From positions 1 to 7,768 of the forward strand of contig JAHHUB010000082.1 in NCBI GenBank assembly GCA_020024175.1: 7,768 nt of DNA. Direction: 5' to 3'. The translations under genes and the position numbers were made by a program. The notes under the pieces were generated by a model. It saw only the letters and a program-made list of their open reading frames with translations. It searched no databases and was not told the origin of the DNA. Positions within the stretch are counted from its first letter, which is position 1. Each line of letters starts with the position of its first letter. Below are positions 6,166 through 7,768 of this stretch, piece by piece. The DNA comes from Oscillospiraceae bacterium (lineage in GTDB: Bacteria > Bacillota > Clostridia > Oscillospirales > Ruminococcaceae).

Positions 6166-7464
6166 TTGCATAATCAAAATTGTTTAATCGAAAAACACCT
6201 GCTTTTGTTTCCACATTGTGGATTACTATGCAAGAATAATATTATTCTGAAGAGTATAATAGCTTTTATATATATATACTCATTGTCTCTAAAACCTTTT
6301 CCTCAAGCTAATACTAGAAGACTGGTATGTATTGTAGTATTAGGAATAATTATTTTATTTAGAAAAAAAATATTAATATTCAAAGATTATTCTGTGTGGA
6401 AAACTTGCAGGAAATATTATATATTTCAATTGTGCGTATATATGTATACATCAATACTGATATTGTTTTTGGCAGGTAAAGAACACGGGACAACAATATC
6501 TGGTTCCATTTTAGAATTTCTTGTGTTTGGATTGTTGGGATACATTATGTTTCTTAATTTGTTTGATAACATAGACGAACTTATGCATGTACTTTTGATT
6601 GTTACGGTTATTCAGTGTATCATTATTTTTAGTGGAATTTTGTTTCCGTGGGCATCTGCTATAATTGATCATTTTATGGATGATTACACGCTTTCTTACT
6701 TTAATTATTCAAAGTTTAGACTAGGCGGTTATGCTGGGGGAATTGGCTGTATAACATCAACAGGATCTATGCAGCTTTCTTTAGGAATGATTTCTGCTTC
6801 TTATTTTATACAAACTAAGAAAAATAATTTAAAATATTTTTTCTTGTTTATGTTTATTACCTTTATTAGTGTAGCTGTTGCGAGAACTTCTTTTATATTA
6901 TCCATGGTTGCTGTGTCTATTATTATAATAACCTCTATTTTCTCAAAAAATTTTAAACTTTTGAAAAATATAACATCAATAATATTTGTTCTTTTTATTG
7001 GAATACTGGTGATTAATTTTACTGGCTTGGCAAGTAATCTTCCACAAATTTTTAAAAGGTTTTTTTTCTTAGTTGAACATGGTAGCAATAGTTTCTTCCT
7101 TGCATATTTTGACAATAAAGTGCCACCTATTTCCTTGCATACAATTATTGGCACAGGGATTATTAGTGGAGATATTGGAAATGGAACTATGATAATTGCA
7201 GATGGAGGATTTTTTCGTATGTACACTGCACTTGGGCTTCCTCTGTCCATTATATTATATTTGGTCGTATTTGGAACTATATTTAAGCATTTTCTTAAAG
7301 CTAAGGAAAGTCCTATTAAATATACAATTTTGATTTTTCTTTGCTATTTGCTAATCGGAGAGATAAAAGAACCATATCTATATACAAATTATATGCTAGT
7401 CATTTATACAGTTTTTGTTAACCTCGCATTTTGTAAAGAAAGAAAATGCAATAAAAAAGATTAA
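6166..7464 (+). CDS. Wzy-like polysaccharide polymerase (multi-pass membrane protein)
   Basis: A 432-residue integral membrane protein expected to join lipid-linked repeat units on the outer face of the membrane. By eye there are about eleven or twelve hydrophobic segments (near 27-43, 52-66, 85-103, 114-133, 139-160, 201-215, 222-239, 243-259, 268-288, 355-376, 384-400 and 404-422). A long polar stretch at about 289-350 precedes the last helices, the usual place of the large external loop of Wzy/O-antigen ligase-type proteins. RLGGYAGGIGC (185-195), ARTSFILSM (239-247) and DGGFFRMYTALGLPLS (346-361) resemble conserved spots of these families, though sequence conservation is low and the call leans on topology and context. 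The gene is notably AT-rich: I count 11 G/C of 60 at 6961-7020. Alternatives are an O-antigen ligase or, less likely, a flippase. Confidence 0.8.
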   Translation: MHNQNCLIEKHLLLFPHCGLLCKNNIILKSIIAFIYIYSLSLKPFPQANTRRLVCIVVLGIIILFRKKILIFKDYSVWKTCRKYYIFQLCVYMYTSILILFLAGKEHGTTISGSILEFLVFGLLGYIMFLNLFDNIDELMHVLLIVTVIQCIIIFSGILFPWASAIIDHFMDDYTLSYFNYSKFRLGGYAGGIGCITSTGSMQLSLGMISASYFIQTKKNNLKYFFLFMFITFISVAVARTSFILSMVAVSIIIITSIFSKNFKLLKNITSIIFVLFIGILVINFTGLASNLPQIFKRFFFLVEHGSNSFFLAYFDNKVPPISLHTIIGTGIISGDIGNGTMIIADGGFFRMYTALGLPLSIILYLVVFGTIFKHFLKAKESPIKYTILIFLCYLLIGEIKEPYLYTNYMLVIYTVFVNLAFCKERKCNKKD

Positions 7465-7768
7465 ATGTTAGTAACGGAGATGATAGCTATTAAGTACAAT
7501 TATATTTATTTTAATGCTTATTATGGGAAAAAATGGAAATACAGTTCTGACGAATATAATGCCATATGTCTTAAAGATGCATCAGAGATGCCTAATGTTC
7601 AAGTAACATCAAATCCACTAGATTATGCCCAATATTTAGTTAGAATTTTATATTCTTTATGTGTATCAAAACGATTTGCAAAAATAATTCCGAATTTTTG
7701 TAAAAAAATGTGGTATCCTTTTTATTTCAAAAAAAAATTTAATGATAATAAGCCTATATGTTTTATAG
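7465..7768 (+). CDS. N-terminal part of an unidentified polysaccharide-locus protein, possibly a glycosyltransferase
   Basis: An open frame runs from ATG 7465 to the right edge (101 codons) without a stop; the gene continues outside the window. It abuts the polymerase stop codon (TAAATG). The start is uncertain. ATG 7465 and ATG 7480 both lack a properly spaced ribosome binding site, while GGAG (7476-7479) sits nine bases before an in-frame ATT at 7489, after which the protein would begin KYNYIYFNAYYGKKW. The visible part is rich in Tyr, Lys and Phe, has no signal peptide and ends in NKPICFI, which could be the first Rossmann strand after a basic stretch, as in some capsule glycosyltransferases. 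I do not recognise the family. It contains a run of nine A (7729-7737). Position in the operon is the main support for a polysaccharide role. Confidence 0.7.
   Translation, partial: MLVTEMIAIKYNYIYFNAYYGKKWKYSSDEYNAICLKDASEMPNVQVTSNPLDYAQYLVRILYSLCVSKRFAKIIPNFCKKMWYPFYFKKKFNDNKPICFI
7476..7479 (+). promoter_or_regulatory. Ribosome binding site without a standard start codon at the right distance
   Basis: GGAG within AACGGAG abuts ATG 7480 with zero spacing and lies downstream of ATG 7465. Counting a normal five to ten bases, the only plausible in-frame codon is ATT at 7489 (spacing nine). Either ATT is used, as known for infC in some bacteria, or it derives from ATG by mutation or a sequencing error. 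Confidence 0.4.

Noticed and set aside
6801..7250. Minus-strand open frame of 149 codons inside the polymerase gene
   Set aside because: It is antisense to a membrane-protein gene whose codon pattern and topology are convincing; the product shows no domain and is explained as a shadow.
1..7768. CRISPR array, tRNA or rRNA genes, toxin-antitoxin or phage-defence genes
   Set aside because: No regularly spaced repeats, no tRNA-like cloverleaf or conserved TTCGA-type arm, no rRNA sequence, and every clear gene fits polysaccharide synthesis.

Overview
This 7.8 kb window looks like the chromosome of a low-GC Gram-positive anaerobe, most likely a Clostridia/Lachnospiraceae-type bacterium. That is inferred from the AT-rich composition, strong AGGAG-type ribosome binding sites, occasional TTG starts and the kinds of protein encoded. 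No taxonomic marker gene is present, so the assignment is tentative.

Layout. Positions 1-437 hold no credible gene. The first ~56 bases carry two hairpins that resemble the end of an IS200/IS605-type insertion sequence. They are followed by AT-rich DNA with several short inverted repeats, a good extended -10 promoter candidate (286-314) overlapped by a near-perfect 18-bp palindrome, and a weaker second promoter candidate (339-366). From 438 to the right edge there are eight tightly packed genes, all on the + strand: a DegT/DnrJ/EryC1/StrS sugar aminotransferase (438-1643), a GNAT acyltransferase (1640-2260), a polyprenyl-phosphate sugar phosphotransferase (2292-3032), a GT2 glycosyltransferase (3022-3795), two GT4 glycosyltransferases (3817-4923 and 4964-6070), a Wzy-like polymerase (6166-7464), and the 5' end of an unidentified, possibly glycosyltransferase-like gene (7465 to beyond 7768). 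Overlaps or short gaps at most junctions indicate one operon; the only larger internal gap is the 95 bp before the polymerase.

How the genes work together. This is part of a Wzx/Wzy-type extracellular or capsular polysaccharide locus. The first three genes plausibly form an initiation cassette: the aminotransferase and acyltransferase make an N-acylated amino-deoxy sugar nucleotide, and the phosphotransferase may load that sugar (or another) as a sugar-phosphate onto undecaprenyl phosphate. Three glycosyltransferases, perhaps four with the last gene, extend the lipid-linked repeat unit, and the polymerase joins the units outside the membrane. A sugar-nucleotide dehydratase, Wzx flippase, chain-length regulator and tyrosine kinase/phosphatase are not in the window.

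Assessment. The gene content is a recognisable polysaccharide cluster, not an evidently new system. The points most worth a second look are the insertion-sequence-like end beside the operon start, the palindrome on the promoter, the aminotransferase-GNAT-phosphotransferase cassette, the two TTG starts on the membrane enzymes, and the odd start region of the last gene, where the best-placed initiation codon would be ATT.
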